DNA of 53,076 bases from Methanohalophilus portucalensis. Its GTDB lineage: Archaea; Halobacteriota; Methanosarcinia; Methanosarcinales; Methanosarcinaceae. The stretch lies in contig NZ_CP017881.1 of the NCBI RefSeq assembly GCF_002761295.1, positions 747,604-800,679 on the forward strand, read 5' to 3'. The notes beneath the pieces are model-generated. The model saw only the letters and a list, made by a program, of their open reading frames with translations, did not search any database and was not told where the DNA came from. Position numbers and translations under genes: made by a program. Positions within the stretch are counted from its first letter, which is position 1, and each line of letters starts with the position of its first letter. Shown here in pieces: positions 43,756 through 52,949 of this stretch.

Positions 43756-45465
43756 ATGGAGTCATTTCGGAAACTTGTAGAACTTTATGAAAAATTAGAT
43801 AATTCTACATCTCATAAGAAAATAATTGAATTGCTGGCAGAGCATTTTCAAAAACTTGAGCCGGCAGAGGTGAAAATAACCGCATATCTTGCACTTGGTA
43901 CAATCGGTCCCCGTTTTGAAAAAATTGATTTGGGAATTGGAGATAAATATGGTATACAAGCCATCTCCAAGGCCTATGATGTGGATATAGAAAAAGTAGA
44001 GATAGCATTTGAGAATCAAGGAGATCTGGGGGATGTGGCTTCTGATCTTAATGATAGACAGCGAAGTTCACTTACGCTCAAGTATGTCTTTCAGCATTTT
44101 GTGCAGATAAGGGACGTTTCAGGAAAGGGTAGCCAAAAAAGAAAGATAAATCTACTCGCAGAAGTCCTGTCACAGGCCAGGCCTTTGGAATCCAGATATA
44201 TTATGCGTATTGCACAGGGAAATCTGAGGCTGGGTTTTGGTGAGAAATTTCTTCTGGAAGCTCTGGCTCTGGCCTTTACAGGTAGCCGGAATAATACAGC
44301 CAAAGTGGAAGATACATACAATGTATGTACTGATATCGGTCAGCTTGGCGAGTCTCTGGCAAAGCACGGGATGAGTTCACTGGGAAAATTTTCCATTAAA
44401 ATAGGCCGGCCTGTCCAGATGATGCTAGCCAGCAGGGTAGATACTATGGAGGAGCTGAATGAGAAATTCTCTGCAACCATGGCAGCCGAGGAAAAATATG
44501 ATGGAGAAAGGGTTCAGGTACATGTGGACGGGGATAATATAAAGGCGTTCTCAAGACGGCTAACTGATATTTCTGCACAGTTTCCTGATGTCATTGAGGC
44601 TGTTCGCGAAAGTGTAAAAGCTGAAAAAGTTGTCTTAGATGGAGAAATAGTTGCCTATAGGCAAGGGGAGTTCCTTCCTTTCCAGGAGCTTATGCAGCGC
44701 AGGCGAAAGTATCATGTCAAGGAATATGTGGAAAAAATCCCAGTTGCCGTATTTTTCTTTGATATTATATATCTCGATGGTAAATCCCTGATGAACAGGG
44801 CTTATCCTGAAAGGAGACAAGTTTTGGAAGAAAATCTCGTAGAGACAGAAAAAGTAAAACTTGCAGGTCGGGTTGTGAGTGCAGATTTCTCCCGGATACA
44901 GCGTTTTTTCGATTCTTGTGTGGAGAAGGGAATGGAAGGCATAATTATTAAGTCAGTAAAGGCTAAATCCACTTACAGGCCGGGAAAAAGGGGTTGGTTG
45001 TGGGTTAAGTGGAAAAAGGAATATATTGAAGACGTAAGAGAAACCTTTGACCTGGTGATTGTTGGAAGTTATCATGGTAAAGGGAGGCGCAAAGGTTCAT
45101 TTGGAGCATTGTTATGTGCTGTGCTCAATGAAAGCGAAAAACGGTATGAAACTCTGGCTAAAGTAGGTACGGGTTTCAAAGATGAAGACTTTGCGGAAAT
45201 CAACGATCTTCTAAAAGAATACTCCGTTGAAAAACAACCTGTCAACATTTTGGTAGACAGTAACATGCAACCAGATAAATACATTGAACCATCTGTTGTT
45301 ATCGAAGTAATTGGATCGGAGATTACTTCAAGTCCCTCCCATACATCAGGTCAGGAAAATTCAGGGAATGGATACGCGCTACGTTTTCCACGTTTCCTTA
45401 GGATAAGGTATGACAAAGGCCCAGAGGATGCAACTACAGTTGAAGAGGTGAAATATCTGAAATGA
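43756..45465 (+). CDS. lig: ATP-dependent DNA ligase
   Basis: 569 residues, standard for the archaeal/eukaryal ligase I type. An N-terminal DNA-binding region is followed by motif I EEKYDGERVQVH with the adenylated Lys247, motif III (VAVFFFDIIYLDG), motif IV (GMEGIIIKS) and motif V (GWLWVKWKKEY), with the OB domain C-terminal. It seals nicks in replication and repair. ATG 43756 is preceded by AAGGTGG. The stop overlaps the start of the PolX gene (ATGA), linking the two repair enzymes. Confidence 0.95.
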   Translation: MESFRKLVELYEKLDNSTSHKKIIELLAEHFQKLEPAEVKITAYLALGTIGPRFEKIDLGIGDKYGIQAISKAYDVDIEKVEIAFENQGDLGDVASDLNDRQRSSLTLKYVFQHFVQIRDVSGKGSQKRKINLLAEVLSQARPLESRYIMRIAQGNLRLGFGEKFLLEALALAFTGSRNNTAKVEDTYNVCTDIGQLGESLAKHGMSSLGKFSIKIGRPVQMMLASRVDTMEELNEKFSATMAAEEKYDGERVQVHVDGDNIKAFSRRLTDISAQFPDVIEAVRESVKAEKVVLDGEIVAYRQGEFLPFQELMQRRRKYHVKEYVEKIPVAVFFFDIIYLDGKSLMNRAYPERRQVLEENLVETEKVKLAGRVVSADFSRIQRFFDSCVEKGMEGIIIKSVKAKSTYRPGKRGWLWVKWKKEYIEDVRETFDLVIVGSYHGKGRRKGSFGALLCAVLNESEKRYETLAKVGTGFKDEDFAEINDLLKEYSVEKQPVNILVDSNMQPDKYIEPSVVIEVIGSEITSSPSHTSGQENSGNGYALRFPRFLRIRYDKGPEDATTVEEVKYLK

Positions 45466-47174
45466 TCAATCGGGAAATAGCCAAACTGCTCTATGAGATT
45501 GCGGATATATTTGAATATAAAGAAGTAGAGTGGAAACCTCGTGCATACCGCAAAGCAGCCAGAAAAATAGGGGATATGAGGGAAGACATCTCAGGGCTCT
45601 ACTCAAAAAAGGGCAGGGAAGGATTGGAAAACATTCCCGGTGTTGGGAGCCGTATTGCAGACCACATTGTTGAATATATTGAGACCGGTTCTGTGGAAGA
45701 ATTTAGAAAGATAAGAAAGCAAACTCCCAGGGGTGCTAGTAAGATAATAAAGATTAGAGGACTTGGTCCTAAAAAGGCAAAAAAACTCATGGATGAACTT
45801 GACATACAATCAATACCCGATCTGAAAGAGGCAATTAAAAATCAGGAGATCCGCAAACTTGAAGGGTTTGGGAAAAAGACTGAAGAAAATCTGGATAAAG
45901 CAATTTCCCAATACGAAAAAAGCCATGAACGCATGCTTTTACCAAAAGCAATGGATTTGGCGGAAGAAATTATAGCTTATATGGAAGAAAACACTACCCT
46001 GAAAAAAATAGATTACGCTGGGTCTCTGCGGCGGATGAAGGAAACGATCGGGGATATTGATATACTGGTTGTTGCTTCGGATCCTGAAGAAGTCATGGAT
46101 GCCTTTGTTAATTTTGAAAATGTGGACGAGGTTGAATCCCGGGGTAAGACACGCAGTACAATAATATTCCAAAACGGCGGTCATGTAGATTTGAGAGTGG
46201 TTCCTGAAAGTAGTTATGGAGCAGCATTACAGTATTTTACAGGTTCAAAGGATCATAACATCGAACTGAGAAATCTTGCCCTCTCGAAAGGCTATAAGCT
46301 TTCGGAATATGGATTGTTTAAAGAGGATTCCAAAATAAAGATTGAAGGAAAAGAAGAAGATAGAATCTACGCAAAATTAGGCTTAAGTTTCATTCCGCCA
46401 CAACTGCGGGAAAACAGGGGAGAGTTGGAATGTGCAAAAAATACACTTCCTTCACTGGTGAAAGTAGAAGATATCAGGGGCGATCTGCATGTCCATACCT
46501 CTTACAGTGACGGAACGGATAGCCTCAATTCTATGATCACACAGGCCGATAAATTGGGATATGAGTATATTGGTATCACTGATCATTCCAGATCCCGCAA
46601 GATCGCCGGTGGTTTAGGTACCGATAAGGTAAAAGATCAGTGGAAGGAAATAGATGGACTCCGCGAGGATTTTGATATAGAAATCCTGAAAGGTATTGAA
46701 GTGGATATCCTTCCTGATGGAAGTTTGGATTGTCCGGATGACATTCTTGAGGAAATGGATATTGTCGTGGGATCTATTCATTCCGGTTATAAGTCTTCCA
46801 AAAAGAAAATGACTGAAAGGATAACTACGGCCCTGCAAAATGAATTTTTGCATGTGCTGGGACATCCTACAAGCCGCAAGATTGGTATTCGGGAAGCATA
46901 TGATGTTGACCTTGACAAAATCTTCGAAACAGCGGCAGAAAACGGTAAACTTATGGAAATAAACAGCCAGCCGGAAAGGCTTGATCTTAACGACAACCTG
47001 ATTTTACGAGCCAAAGAATATGACCTTAAGTTTTGCATCAGCAGCGACAGTCATTCCTCTGCACAACTGGATTTCATGAAATACGGTATCGGACAAGCAC
47101 GCAGAGGATGGCTTACAAAGGATGATATTGCGAACACTTATTCACTGAAAAAACTGAAACGATTGATTGGCTGA
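45462..47174 (+). CDS. polX: DNA polymerase X family protein with PHP domain
   Basis: 570 residues. Helix-hairpin-helix motifs (GLENIPGVGSRIADHIVEYI) lie in the N-terminal 8-kDa-like domain. The palm nucleotidyltransferase site is YAGSLRRMKETIGDIDILVV near residue 187. The C-terminal PHP domain from about 340 (RGDLHVHTSYSDGTDSL, ITDHSRSRKIAGG, CISSDSHS) carries the metal ligands for 3'-5' exonuclease or AP-endonuclease activity. It acts in base-excision or gap repair, matching its ligase neighbour, with which it overlaps by four bases. Confidence 0.94.
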   Translation: MINREIAKLLYEIADIFEYKEVEWKPRAYRKAARKIGDMREDISGLYSKKGREGLENIPGVGSRIADHIVEYIETGSVEEFRKIRKQTPRGASKIIKIRGLGPKKAKKLMDELDIQSIPDLKEAIKNQEIRKLEGFGKKTEENLDKAISQYEKSHERMLLPKAMDLAEEIIAYMEENTTLKKIDYAGSLRRMKETIGDIDILVVASDPEEVMDAFVNFENVDEVESRGKTRSTIIFQNGGHVDLRVVPESSYGAALQYFTGSKDHNIELRNLALSKGYKLSEYGLFKEDSKIKIEGKEEDRIYAKLGLSFIPPQLRENRGELECAKNTLPSLVKVEDIRGDLHVHTSYSDGTDSLNSMITQADKLGYEYIGITDHSRSRKIAGGLGTDKVKDQWKEIDGLREDFDIEILKGIEVDILPDGSLDCPDDILEEMDIVVGSIHSGYKSSKKKMTERITTALQNEFLHVLGHPTSRKIGIREAYDVDLDKIFETAAENGKLMEINSQPERLDLNDNLILRAKEYDLKFCISSDSHSSAQLDFMKYGIGQARRGWLTKDDIANTYSLKKLKRLIG

Positions 47175-47308
47175 AAGTTCCAAAATGTTTCCATATCGTT
47201 CATATTTCCGGGCAAGGATATTAGACATAAATATTAGAATTATTGTTAAAGAAGGCAATGACAAAAATACAGTTCAAGTCCTTCTATCAGGCAAAGTGTA
47301 AAGAGGAT

Positions 47309-47417
47309 TTGAGAGCAAAGGGGCCCTTACCCAATGCTCTCAACTCATACCCCACTCCTTTTTTCAGTCGCAACCCCTATTACGACTGATTTTTGTGAGA
47401 GTTCCCTTTCCTCTCAC
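47309..47417 (-). ncRNA. candidate small RNA, family member 2
   Basis: On the minus strand: GTGAGAG / CTCTCAC (47395-47417), TCAGTCG / CGACTGA (47364-47389), an unpaired AAAAAAGGAGTGGGGTATGAG, then TTGAGAGCA / TGCTCTCAA (47309-47343). A strong TATA box lies at 47439-47450, 22 bases before hairpin 1. Order, linker sequence (AAAGGAGTGG with GGTAYGA) and promoter distance match the locus at 42877-42990. The rest of 47175-47777 has no supported gene; a short + strand frame at 47468 lacks a ribosome-binding site. Confidence 0.6.
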
Positions 47418-47777
47418 TCCAACTTAGTAAATGAGGTCTTTATATATATACAAAATGGCCAGAAATATTGTATGCAATTAGAATTTTCAATAGCATTTTA
47501 ATTGATTTTTATGTATGTTTTGACTTTAATTTAAATCGACAACAGGAAATGCATATAAAATATATGTCTCCGATGGTTTACGCAGCCTGTGGCGGGAATT
47601 CCTTTTTCTTGTCCCCATCCCCAATAAAACGTACATTTTTCAATATATCAGGTTTTATGCTTTATCTTTTAAGTGGGCAGCATCGAGGATTGATTTCCCG
47701 ACTCTTCTTACCAATTATAATAAATATCAGGTTATGTTAAATATCATATACTGATTCTTCAAATATGGAGTGGGAAT

Positions 47778-47996
47778 ATGACAGAACCAGAAAAGGAAAT
47801 TGAGAAGAAGTATTCATACAATAAACAGGAACTTATTGGATTTTTGGATCAGTTTAAGACCCAAATTAAGGCTGGAAAAATAGAGATCGGACAAGAACAT
47901 GTTGAGATACCCGATGGCAACATGGACGTAGAATATGGTTTCAAAATTGAAAATGGCCAAAAAGAGATTGAAATAGAAATAAAATGGAAAAAATAA
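47778..47996 (+). CDS. amphi-Trp domain-containing protein
   Basis: 72 residues, highly charged: EKKYSYNKQELIGFLDQFKT then IEIGQEHVEIPDGNMDVEYG and EIEIEIKWKK. This is the short amphi-Trp family, common in archaea and some bacteria, named for its alternating strands ending in a conserved Trp. Function unknown. GGAGTGGGAAT precedes ATG. A 113-base helix-closed element follows 42 bases after the stop. Confidence 0.8.
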   Translation: MTEPEKEIEKKYSYNKQELIGFLDQFKTQIKAGKIEIGQEHVEIPDGNMDVEYGFKIENGQKEIEIEIKWKK

Positions 47997-48038
47997 AAAG
48001 ATAATATTACTTTGAAAAGATTACATATAATATTATTG

Positions 48039-48151
48039 TATATTGATGGGCCAGGGAATAAACTACATCAGGTGTTATAAACTCCTTTCATTGTGGTCTG
48101 GTGGTGGATAAAACAATTTTTATCCTGCATTATACCCTACCCATCAATATA
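48039..48151. repeat. 113-base element closed by a perfect 12-bp inverted repeat
   Basis: TATATTGATGGG (48039-48050) and CCCATCAATATA (48140-48151) are exact inverses. Inside, GGATAAAA / TTTTATCC forms a second hairpin (about 48107-48126), and GGGAATAAAC / GTTATAAACTCC could pair less well. It is either a structured RNA with a long closing stem or a small inverted-repeat transposon remnant; no target duplication or second copy is visible. The surrounding 47997-48341 holds no gene. Confidence 0.5.
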
Positions 48152-48341
48152 TCTATATGATTTTTTGGGGATATAAGTAGCGGAACGAGGAGTTCTGAAC
48201 TTTCTTATCTATTCAAGGGATAGTTGAAGGTTCCTTGTTTTAATATTGCTTTAAAAAGTTAGACAATTTAGTTAATCATGAACTAAAAAAAGTGTAAGAT
48301 GGAAAAGTTCCATCTTTGAATTATTCATAGTTTGGTTGTCT

Positions 48342-48779
48342 TTATGGGACGACCATCACAGACGTTTTCGCATGACGTACGACATTTTCTGCTACACTTC
48401 CCAATAAGAGCTGGGTTAGACCTGTTGCACCCAGTGTTCCCATTACGATGAGGTCCATATTGTTTTCCTTCGCAAAGTTGACTATCCCCTCAGATGGATG
48501 ATCTTCAACGGTAACTGGTTCTACTTCGACTCCAGCTGCTTTACCCACTTCAACAACATATTCAGTGGCTTCCTTTCCTTCCTTTTCTAAATGGGTACGC
48601 GTTCCTTCAGCCCAGCTTTCTCCGCGAACTGCAGCAGAAACACCTACTGGCGGTATGACAAATAAGGCCTTGACCTTTGCATCGGTTGATTTTGCAAGAT
48701 CTATACCCCAATCTACCGCATTCTTTACATTCTCAGATCCATCAGTAGCGATTAATATATTTTCAATTTTCTCACTCAT
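48342..48779 (-). CDS. universal stress protein with complete ATP-binding motif
   Basis: 145 residues. IENILIATDGSENVKNAVDW at the N-terminus and VMGTLGATGLTQLLLGSVAE near 110-130, which keeps the G-x-x-G-x9-G-S/T ATP-binding pattern that the stress protein at 4681 only partly has. TEYVVEVGKAAGVEVEP lies between. ATG 48779 is chosen because AATTGGGGGC precedes it; an upstream extension would be hydrophobic and atypical. Dimeric cytoplasmic stress protein, probably ATP-binding. Confidence 0.92.
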   Translation of the reverse strand: MSEKIENILIATDGSENVKNAVDWGIDLAKSTDAKVKALFVIPPVGVSAAVRGESWAEGTRTHLEKEGKEATEYVVEVGKAAGVEVEPVTVEDHPSEGIVNFAKENNMDLIVMGTLGATGLTQLLLGSVAENVVRHAKTSVMVVP

Positions 48780-48995
48780 TAAAATGCCCCCAATTATTAT
48801 ACAGAGAGATAATCCTATATAGTTTTTGGTCAAAACGCAGAAATTATTAAAATAAATTAAATATTAATATAATGTATTATATGTTTTTTATAGTTATAAG
48901 TATGTCTTTTCTACAAACCGGATAATAATATGCATAATCAAGTGTTTTATATGTTGGAAACCTAGTTTTTTATGGGATTTTGGGGGTGCGAGTAA

Positions 48996-49508
48996 ATGAA
49001 AGTATTAGTAACATACATAACTCGAACGGGAAATACAAAGAAAGTTGCAGAAGCAATTTTTGATGGGATTGATGAACAAAAAGAAATGAAACCATTAGAT
49101 GAAGTTAATAGCTTAGATGGTTACGATCTAACTTTTATTGGTTTTCCGATTAATCAATTCTATCCACCAGAAACAGCGCAGAAATTTTTAAGCAATCAAA
49201 CATCTGGTAAAGACATTGCTTTGTTCATGACTCATGGAGTACCTGAGGGTACAGGATTGATACTGGATTGGATATCTACAGCTAAAGAAATGGCATCCGG
49301 GGCAAATATTATAGGTACTTTCAATTGTCAGGGTAAAGTTGCCCGGAAAGTACTGGATATTCTACAGGACTCTGATGATCCGGAAATGAGAGATTTTGCT
49401 AATATGTGTGCTCTGGCTAAAGAGCAGCCAGACAGAACTAGGTTGCAAAAAGCGCGTAAATTTGCAAAAGCGATGATATATCAAAAAAAGGAATATATAG
49501 CACCATAA
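48996..49508 (+). CDS. flavodoxin-like protein
   Basis: 170 residues. The FMN-phosphate loop is TYITRTGNTKKVAEAI at the N-terminus; FIGFPINQFYPPETAQKF and ALFMTHGVPEGTGL follow. The C-terminal part contains the Cys-rich-free helix ANMCALAKEQPDR. It carries electrons with FMN in the cytoplasm; related proteins occur widely in methanogens. GGGGGTGCGAG lies before ATG. It is divergent from the stress protein gene, with a shared promoter region of about 215 bases. Confidence 0.88.
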   Translation: MKVLVTYITRTGNTKKVAEAIFDGIDEQKEMKPLDEVNSLDGYDLTFIGFPINQFYPPETAQKFLSNQTSGKDIALFMTHGVPEGTGLILDWISTAKEMASGANIIGTFNCQGKVARKVLDILQDSDDPEMRDFANMCALAKEQPDRTRLQKARKFAKAMIYQKKEYIAP

Positions 49509-49581
49509 GAGTAAATTTTCTAATTTATTTTTTTAGATATGGTGCTTTATTGTTACTTTATAGATTTAGTACCTTTATTTT

Positions 49582-50103
49582 TCACAGGTTCGGTTCAATG
49601 CCTTCATCCAGCAAGACTTTTGCCGTCCATTTCGCTGCATTTCCCGTTACACTTGGGCATTTATCATCATGCCCTCCAGCTTCTTCAAAAGCTTCAAATT
49701 CCCGGGGATCCCACAGATTGTAGGATTTCCCAAATACTTCTTTTTGGATATCATTGCAGATGATACTACCATATTTATCAATGAATTCTTCTCTAACTTT
49801 CCTTGATAATTTAGATGACTCCATCCAATCCGCAACGTCCCCTTCGCCGAACTGATCCCTTTTCCTACCGAAAAAAGCGCTAATAGCCATCATAGCTCCA
49901 CTATATCCGCCACAGGTCCCATCACCATCCAGTGAGCCTCCGCCAGCAAGGGAGTGGGATGCCTGGATCACTTCATCATCTATTCCACCAAAAATATCCT
50001 GAATTGCTGAAAGGACGGCTTGAGAGCAGTAACCATATTTCCTTTCGTACTCAAAACCTTTATCGTAAGCCCTGTCTAGAATTTCCTGCTGGTTTTCAAC
50101 CAT
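49582..50103 (-). CDS. C_GCAxxG_C_C family redox protein
   Basis: 173 residues containing the pattern that names the family: Cys in YGYCSQAVLSAIQ, GTCGGYSGAMMAI, Cys in SIICNDI and DDKCPSVTGNAA near the C-terminus. The conserved cysteines probably bind a metal or cluster or form redox disulfides; no activity is proven. ATG is preceded by AAAGGGGGTATATT. Convergent with the flavodoxin gene. Confidence 0.87.
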   Translation of the reverse strand: MVENQQEILDRAYDKGFEYERKYGYCSQAVLSAIQDIFGGIDDEVIQASHSLAGGGSLDGDGTCGGYSGAMMAISAFFGRKRDQFGEGDVADWMESSKLSRKVREEFIDKYGSIICNDIQKEVFGKSYNLWDPREFEAFEEAGGHDDKCPSVTGNAAKWTAKVLLDEGIEPNL

Positions 50104-50240
50104 AATATACCCCCTTTACCAAATAATATTGTCCTCGTTGTGGATATATATTTTCCCTTCAGTGTTTAGTTAGTTTAATCGAATATAATTTCCAAAATGC
50201 CGGGTATTCAATAGGATAATTGTAGCATGATAAAATATCA

Positions 50241-50319
50241 ATTCTGTAGAAATCATGTTGAAATTGACACCCAACAAATCTTGATAATCGTGTGAATCTC
50301 GAGGATTTCTACAAAGGCT
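50241..50319. mobile_element. 79-bp MITE-like inverted repeat, second copy
   Basis: Right end AGGATTTCTACAAAGGCT is the complement of the left end of the element at 6140 (GGCTTTGTAGAAATCCT); left end ATTCTGTAGAAATCATG is a less perfect copy. Both elements have TGTTGAAAT inside. It lies just beyond the 3' end of hsdM, where hsdS and hsdR would be expected. Confidence 0.6.
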
Positions 50320-50358
50320 AAATACAGTTCTTATAATTGAACTCAAATCACATTCGTC

Positions 50359-51894
50359 TTATTCTATCTTCAGATTTCCAGCAGATTCCCATTCATCTGG
50401 TTTTTCATCCTGTACATTAACCGTAGTCATAATCTCCTGAAAACTTTCAAGGGCGGATTCCAGATTCTCGACAATTTCATTTGCCAGAATATCCGGTTCA
50501 GGCAGATTGTCAAGGTCGGCCAGACTTTCATCCTTGAGCCAGAATATATCCAGGTTGGTTTTGTCCCTTGCTACAATTTCATCGTAGGTGAATCTACGGA
50601 AACGTCCCTCTGGATTGTCTTCACTCCACGTTTCTTCCCGGTTGAAACGGTTTTCCGGATTGTAGCACCTGATGAAATCTTCAAGATCGGAGTATCTCAT
50701 CGGGTTCTTTTTCAGGGTATGATGGACATTGGTACGATAATCATAAATCCAGACTTCTTTTGTCCAGGGGTCTTTAGCAGCCTTTTTTGCTTCAAAGAAG
50801 AGCACGTTTGCTTTCACACCGTTTGCATAGAAGATGCCTGTAGGCAGTCGCAGTATGGTGTGCAGGTCGGTGGTTTCAAGAAGTTTTTTGCGGACTGTTT
50901 CTCCAACCCCGCCTTCGAACAAAACATTGTCCGGAAGGACCACTGCTGCCTGACCTCCAGCTTTCAACATGGTGCGGATGTGTTGCAAGAAGTTGAGCTG
51001 CTTGTTACTTGTGGTGACCCAGAAGTCCTGCCTGTTATAGGTGAGGTCCTGCTTTTCGAGCTCTCCTGCATCGTTGGTGAAGGTCATGCTGCTCTTCTTA
51101 CCAAAAGGGGGATTGGTGAGGACATAGTCGTAGCGTTTACCTGCATCGGCAATCAGCGCATCAGTGTTGTCGATCATCGGTTCCCCGTCGATCTCACCGA
51201 TGTTGTGGAGGAAGAGGTTCATCAGCGCAAGTCTGCGTGTACCGGCCACAATTTCGTTACCCGAAAAGGTCTGGTCTTTCAGGAAACGATTCTGTTCCCG
51301 GTTCAATCTTTCTTCCCGGTTTTTGAGGAAGTCATAGGCTGCCAGGAAGAAGCCACCGGTACCACAGCAGGGATCACCTATGGTTTTGAGGGGTTCGGGT
51401 TGCAGGCATTCCACCATGACCTTGATGAGAGGACGGGGTGTGAAATACTGGCCTGCACCGCTTTTGGTATCTTCTGCATTTTTCTGCAAGAGCCCTTCGT
51501 ATATCTCACCCTTGGTGTCCACACCCATCATGACCCAGCTTTCCTTATCGATCATGTCAATGACCTTGTACAGCATTGCCGGGTCACTGATCTTGTTCTG
51601 GGCTTTGAGGAATATCTGGCCGAGCATACCGGGCTTTTTCCCCATTTCCTCAAGCAGTTTCCTGTAATGGGTGTCCAGTTCCGCCCCACGTTTCTGTTTC
51701 AATTCTTCCCACGAGTATTCTTCGGGAATCCCGATGTCCCGGTTGTAGGGTGGTTTGTTATACTCGCTGGCCATCTTCAGGAAAATAAGATAGGTCAATT
51801 GCTCCAAATAATCTCCGTAACTGACCCCGCCGTCACGCAGGACGTTGCAGAAGCTCCAAACCTTGGATACTATGGATGATGTGTTTTCTGACAT
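50359..51894 (-). CDS. hsdM: type I restriction-modification system methylation subunit HsdM
   Basis: 511 residues. The N-terminal helical domain (DGGVSYGDYLEQLTYLIFLK) and the N-6 adenine methyltransferase core follow: GQYFTPRPLIKVMVECL, motif I GDPCCGTGGFFLAAYDFL and the catalytic motif NPPFGKKSS. It methylates adenine in the target set by an HsdS subunit. No hsdS or hsdR is seen: downstream lie only about 40 bases and a MITE-like repeat, and upstream is a truncated nuclease gene one base away. It may be orphaned, or work with subunits outside the window. Confidence 0.92.
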   Translation of the reverse strand: MSENTSSIVSKVWSFCNVLRDGGVSYGDYLEQLTYLIFLKMASEYNKPPYNRDIGIPEEYSWEELKQKRGAELDTHYRKLLEEMGKKPGMLGQIFLKAQNKISDPAMLYKVIDMIDKESWVMMGVDTKGEIYEGLLQKNAEDTKSGAGQYFTPRPLIKVMVECLQPEPLKTIGDPCCGTGGFFLAAYDFLKNREERLNREQNRFLKDQTFSGNEIVAGTRRLALMNLFLHNIGEIDGEPMIDNTDALIADAGKRYDYVLTNPPFGKKSSMTFTNDAGELEKQDLTYNRQDFWVTTSNKQLNFLQHIRTMLKAGGQAAVVLPDNVLFEGGVGETVRKKLLETTDLHTILRLPTGIFYANGVKANVLFFEAKKAAKDPWTKEVWIYDYRTNVHHTLKKNPMRYSDLEDFIRCYNPENRFNREETWSEDNPEGRFRRFTYDEIVARDKTNLDIFWLKDESLADLDNLPEPDILANEIVENLESALESFQEIMTTVNVQDEKPDEWESAGNLKIE

Positions 51895-51895
51895 A

Positions 51896-52949
51896 TTAAT
51901 TCCATATTATTTTAATCATCTTAAACAAAAGCCGTTGCCTACTTTCAAGTTCATCTGGCCCAAATTTGGTGCTTAATGGAATCATTTCATCAAGAGAATA
52001 TTTGTTTTTGAAATTTCTTATATCCAATTTTGATTTATAGAAGTCTTCCCTTAATGTTTCGTTCCAATAAAGTGTATTATTATATGACTTTAATTTTTGG
52101 AGATAAGATTCATTCCCACTAGAAATATTATCTTTGCCTTTGAGTAAAAGAATTCCTCCTAATCTATTTCTTTCCTGTTCGAATGTATCTTCATCTTCAT
52201 TGAATAGTTTTAGATTTTCCTCATTTCTTGATAATATATGTTCAATATGGAAACCGTTTTTTGGTCCTGTTTTTGTGACCAAGTTTTCAAATGGGTGTTT
52301 CATATTCAAATTCGTGTTTTCTGCAATGAACTTTTCAATTCGTGCAAAAAAATACCTCTTAAAACGCATATTGAGATTTATTCCGGTATTTCTGAAAAAA
52401 GCATATTGAATAGGTTCTTTTGCTTCTGAATTCCTTTGTTTCGATAACTGTTCGAGCAAATACTTATCAAAAGTACCTCTTATATTGTCAAGTGTTCCAT
52501 CTCTAATTTCACTTGATATTTTGTACAATGTTTGATTGAATACATTGCTTTCATAAGCATTTTGAAGTTGATGTAAAGCAAAAAAACGGTCCAATTCATA
52601 AGATATTTTTTCTATTTTTTCATCTTCTTCGGCATCATTTAGTTTGCAGGAAGATAATATTAGTAAAAATTGACCATCCATCTCATTTAGCTTATTGAAG
52701 AAAACATGGTCAAACCCATTCCCATAATTTGAATATGATTTCCATATTTTTGTATATAATTGTGTGTAATAAGTGAATGTATTTTCAAGAAATTTCTTCA
52801 CTTCGGATGGATTGTGCTTTAATTGCAAGATATTATTAATGTCATTTTTGAACATCTCTCGGTGATAATCATCATCAAAACGTTTACCTTCACTCTGTGT
52901 ATTTGCGAATTTAGCTTTTAGTAAGTATCTAAAAAACGTATCGATTTCA
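51896..52949 (-). pseudogene. DUF262/DUF1524-type nuclease gene, 5' end lost to an insertion sequence
   Basis: About 350 residues remain: a helical middle part ([20 protein letters not shown]) and a C-terminal DUF1524 HNH-like domain ([20 protein letters not shown] and [19 protein letters not shown], with His-x-x-His and Asn). Such GmrSD-like proteins restrict modified DNA or assist type I systems. The N-terminal DUF262 domain with its DGQQR motif is missing. At 52950 the frame passes without a stop into what looks like a transposase tail and the end of an insertion sequence. It ends one base before hsdM, so they were one operon. Confidence 0.7.

Noticed and set aside
50719-51879. 386-codon open frame on the + strand
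   Set aside because: It is the antisense shadow of hsdM, whose motifs are certain.
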